64,000 nt of DNA from Neonectria sp. B-13 (Eukaryota; Ascomycota; Sordariomycetes; Hypocreales; Nectriaceae): assembly GCA_002682825.1 (NCBI GenBank), contig NOKP01000001.1:374501-438500 (forward strand), written 5' to 3'. The translations under genes and the position numbers were made by a program. Shown piece by piece: positions 60,594 through 64,000 of this stretch. Positions within the stretch are counted from its first letter, which is position 1. Each line of letters opens with the position of its first letter. The notes under the pieces were generated by a model. That model had not been told where the DNA came from. It made no database searches and saw only the letters and a program-made list of their open reading frames with translations.

Positions 60594-62771
60594 ATGGCCC
60601 CCAATGTCAAATGGCATGAACTGCCAAGTGAGTATAACGCCCGGCCACAGCGCGTCTCGTATCTGACTCTTTGTCGGCAGACAACACCAATCCCATCTGG
60701 TACAAGGATGCGGGCTTGCGTCGTAATGTGGCCTTGGGCCTTGGGCTTTGCCTTGTGATTGCGACCAATGTGAGTTGCATTCTCTCACGCTTATATGATT
60801 TACGAGGCTGACAACTATTTGCAGGGATGTTAGTGAATGAGGATTCCGTGCTCGAAAGAGTATTTGCTAATCAATTTCAAGACCAAGCCAGTCTTCTCAC
60901 CGGCTTTCAAGCGATGCCCTCGTGGCAGACGTATGCTTGACCCCTTTTTAGTGTTTGCGGTCTTGACCTCCTGACTCTTCATTACTAGTTTCTTCAAACG
61001 TCCCACTGGTGCTCTTCTGGGTATCTACGCTGCTTCCTTCTTCATTCCTTCGATCGTCACAGCGTGGATCGGCGACTGGATTTCTACCAAGTTCGGTCGG
61101 CGATGGTGTATCATCATTGCAAATATTGTGATCCTCATTGGGGCCCTCGTCAACACTTTCACTGTCAACATCGGCATGTGGTGCGGCGGTAAGACCCTTC
61201 TTTTGCTCCTCGCGGCGGTTGCCCGTGACTGATCCCGAGCTCTTTAGGTCGTGCGATAATGGGAGCAGGAGTTGGCATGGTCAAAGTCGCCACTCCCGTC
61301 CTAATCCAGGAGATTAGCCATCCCCGGCTCCGGCCCATTCTCGGCTCCTGTTACCAGACATTTGCCTATCTTGGAATGTTCTTCGCGGCATTGATGACTT
61401 GTGAGTATCTGCACCAGACCTTGTCCTGTTACGCGCCAAGCTGACCCTCGTTTGCAGTCGTTGGTCTATATATCCCTGGCAATTGGGGATGGCGATTTCC
61501 GTCGCTGCTACAGGTCCTTGGGCCCCTCGCTGTCATCCTTGTTACAGTGTTGTGTCCGGAATCTCCACGGGTAAGCTCATCCCAATGCCAGGGGCAGAAT
61601 AGCACAATATTTAACAAATCGTCTAGTGGCTCATTAAGAATGATCGGGAGGAACAAGCTCGCAAGATTCTAGCCGCTCTACATGCCAATGGCGACGAGAG
61701 CGATGCCCTCGTACAATTCGAGATGGAGCAAATCAGCACTGCTATACAAAAAGAAGCGATCCAGCAACAAGCAAGTCTACTGGACTTCCTGCGCACACCC
61801 GGTAACAGGAGACGGCTGGCCACGATTGTGGCTATGGCATGCTCCCTGAACTGGATGGGTAATGGCATCATCGCCTAGTACGTTGACCATAAGCCTTGTT
61901 ACCGAAATAGCACCTTGACTGACTGTTTAGCTATCTTGCGCCTATCCTCCAATCTGTTGGCATCACCGCCCCTGTTCAGATCACCTTGATTAACGTGGGC
62001 CTCGGTAAGTTTCGCCCCGTCTTGAAATCATACGAAACGTCTCAATACCATTGCTAACCTGCCGTTAGCCATATGGAACCTGATACTTGCTGCCGCTGCC
62101 GCTGTGAACTGTGATAAGGTCGGCCGTCGGCCTCTGTTCCTGATATCGACCGCAGGCATGTTGTGCTCATACGTTGTCGTCATGGGTTTATCTGCAGGTT
62201 TTGCCAATACCAAGAACCACCCACTTGGCATCGCTGTTATCCCGTTCCTGTTTATGTAAGTTACGGAGGGTGGAAAAATAAAGATCTGGCCACTAACTGT
62301 TTCGATTCAGCTACTACGGGTTTTACGATATCGCCTTCACCCCTCTCCCAATCGCATACACTGTTGAGATCTTGCCCTTCTCTATTCGATCCAAGGGCAT
62401 GGCTCTCTTCACTAGTACCGCCACTTTGGGCAATGCTTTTAACCAATTTGTCAACCCAATAGCCCTGAAGAGTATTGCATGGCGATAGTGAGTGCTCTAT
62501 ACCCGCTCCGCGATGCTTGATACCTATTTGTTGACCGCACATGCTTAGCTACGCCGTGTACATTGCTATCCTGGTCTTCTACTTTGCTTTCATCTTTTTC
62601 ATGTTCCCTGAGACTAAGCGTCTATCGGCCGAAGATGCTTCTGGAGTCTTCGACTTTGATAGGAAGGGCCGTCCCCTGGGTAAAACCGTCGACGTTGAGC
62701 GCAGTGGTTCAAAGCCGGGAGATGAGAAGGAAGCATCTACGTGTGTGGCCGCGCCTGAACACAAGGAGTAG
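60594..62771 (+). CDS. MFS sugar transporter, 11 exons, with a one-base frame lesion
   Basis: Exons 60594-60627, 60681-60769, 60825-60930, 60989-61188, 61248-61400, 61458-61570, 61627-61877, 61931-62004, 62069-62255, 62311-62487 and 62549-62771. They encode about 535 residues of the sugar-porter family (hexose or lactose permease-like): RRNVALGLGLCLVIATN in helix 1, GDWISTKFGRRWCI, GRAIMGAGVGMVKVATPVLI, ESPRWLIKN, DKVGRRPLFLIS, PLPIAYTVEILPFSIRSKG and FMFPETKRLS. The exons sum to 1607 nt, two over a multiple of three: at the exon 2/3 junction AAT|GTGAGT meets GGATG and gives a stop. One more G before the donor would restore the family's N-G. All other ten junctions are clean. So the gene is either freshly inactivated, uses a non-GT donor, or has a sequence error here. 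It would import sugar with protons at the plasma membrane. Confidence 0.8.
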
Positions 62772-63161
62772 ATGTGCTGATCTTGATCAAATGGTTACAT
62801 CTTTTTTTTTGGCCTACTCGTGGTATTCATTTGTGCCATTACGGTCGATTTTGACGTACAATGACCGATCGCACCACCCACATACAAAAGGAACCTGCAA
62901 TATCTGTTAATCTAAAAGAAGGATTTCCTAAAACCTTAGTCTTCTATAATACCAATTGTTAAGCTGACTATAGACCTCTTTAATGCCTTACTAACATTCT
63001 TTCCTGCTTTCGACTTAACAATCAACCTTATGAGATACATTCCTATCAGGAGGTACTAGACACTAGATTGCCTGACTGCATACACACTGTCTGGTGCAGC
63101 TTAGGGCTGACTGACTGAGACGCCTATGAGACGCTTTCCTGTGTACCTTCTTAAGGGACTA
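62772..63161. other. Intergenic, no supported gene
   Basis: AT-leaning sequence between the transporter and the transposon relic. Confidence 0.4.
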
Positions 63162-64000
63162 TTATTGATTTGGGATGTTGGTTCTTGTCCCTTTCTGCCG
63201 CCAAAATAATAACAAAAGATACTTATGAAAGTGAAAAATAGCTACTGTAATAGCAGTCTTAATTGTAAGACATAAGATAAGAAAATGATGGCTTAAAAAC
63301 AAGTGATAAAATTTATGAAGAGAAAAAGGATGCTCTACCAATAAGTGGCAGGAACAGTCTCTTAAGTAGGCCCAGACAATCCCGGCTGCGCTCACTAGCA
63401 TTAAAACCCCAGTCGTGTTAAATCGCTGACACAATATATTATGCCTCTGTAAAAGCCGCGGTAAATTCTCTCTTAAGCAGTCACGAATAGCACGACCTGT
63501 AACTCCTCTGCCCTCTGACTTAGGGTCGCCTCGTAAAGGCACTAAATTGCTGGCCCTGTTGGAGCAGAAGGCGCCAAAGAACATTTGTGAATGCCTTGTT
63601 GTCCAGTTTCGCCCTTTTACGTTCTTCCGGTGTAGCCTTTCCCTCTATTAAGGGTCAAAATGTGGTTGAAATTTGGGTCGTTTACTTACCGGCTTGCAGA
63701 ATACCTATCCTCTTCTTTGACCCTCACCACGGGCGATAGAAGTCTCGTCTGAGAACCACCAACGCCGCCAAAAATCGATATCTTTATCGACCAATTCCCT
63801 CGCAAAACCAAGGCGTTTTCTGGCGGCCGTAGGACCGAGGAGCGGCCGTTGGAAAGCCCGGAAGTGCATAATGCCCTCACGGCGAAGGAACCGAATGACA
63901 GTAAATTTATCACATACAAGGCCGACCCTCTCAATGATCTCAGTTGTTATTATAAAAGGGTCTTGATCGATGATTCTTAGGATATGTCTTTTATCCCTCT
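63162..64000 (-). mobile_element. Decayed Tc1/mariner transposon, transposase on the minus strand
   Basis: Read from the right edge leftwards, the minus strand gives EIIERVGLVCDKFTVIRFLR, then RREGIMHFRAF, TAARKRLGFARELVDKDIDF, WRRWWFSDETSIARGEGQRR, a stop in place of the usual Trp, VFCKP, then FFGAFCSNRASNLVPLRGDP, GRGVTGRAIRDCLRENLP and GIVWAYLRD. This is the order of Tc1/mariner DDE transposases, including the first catalytic Asp in the SDE motif. The second Asp region and the DNAP-like motif are lost in shifted frames. Stops such as TGG-to-TAG fit RIP. The element continues beyond the window on the right; terminal repeats could not be placed. Confidence 0.75.

Overview
The window is nuclear DNA of a filamentous ascomycete (Pezizomycotina, most likely a plant-associated Sordariomycete). 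The evidence is: many short spliceosomal introns (about 45-85 nt, GTRAGT-like donors, CTAAC/CTGAC branch points, CAG/TAG acceptors); fungal-only families (Zn2Cys6 regulators, HET domain, PTH11-like receptor, RTA1-like protein, cutinase, GPI-anchored esterase); and an island and several gene relics rich in C-to-T/G-to-A changes, as left by repeat-induced point mutation (RIP). No rRNA, tRNA or CRISPR array was seen.

Layout. 0-13 kb: hemerythrin-like protein, a decayed copy of a GPI protein gene, a Gln/Pro-rich glycine-zipper protein, a GPI-anchored type-B carboxylesterase, an RTA1-like membrane protein, a cutinase and a secreted FAD amine oxidase of the L-amino-acid-oxidase type. 13-26 kb: a large Zn2Cys6 regulator; two ferric-reductase relics with a small secreted protein gene between them; a conserved hypothetical protein; an imperfect repeat block; and the intact GPI-anchored gene whose dead copy lies at 1.0-1.7 kb. 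26-36 kb: a transporter of the Dal5/allantoate family, a Zn2Cys6 regulator and, divergent from it, an intact fused 5-oxoprolinase/hydantoinase, which together look like a small cyclic-amide uptake and catabolism cluster. 36-45 kb: two unknown proteins, an SDR divergent from a Zn2Cys6 regulator, a decayed minus-strand gene and a PTH11-like receptor. 45-52 kb: a secreted carboxylesterase, and an arrestin-like protein divergent from a HET-domain protein. 52-64 kb: gene-poor and unstable, with a RIP-like AT-rich island, zinc-finger and BTB/POZ genes with lesions, a sugar transporter one base short of an open frame, and a decayed Tc1/mariner transposase at the right edge.

Exon coordinates were worked out by hand from splice consensus, frame continuity and family motifs. 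They are strong where the joined protein restores a known motif (cutinase, esterases, amine oxidase, transporters, regulators) and weaker for the unknown genes. No wholly new system could be shown. The most useful leads are the oxoprolinase cluster, the live/dead pair of the GPI protein, the frame-broken sugar transporter, the three-copy GET...P.V repeat block and the zinc-finger/BTB group on the right.
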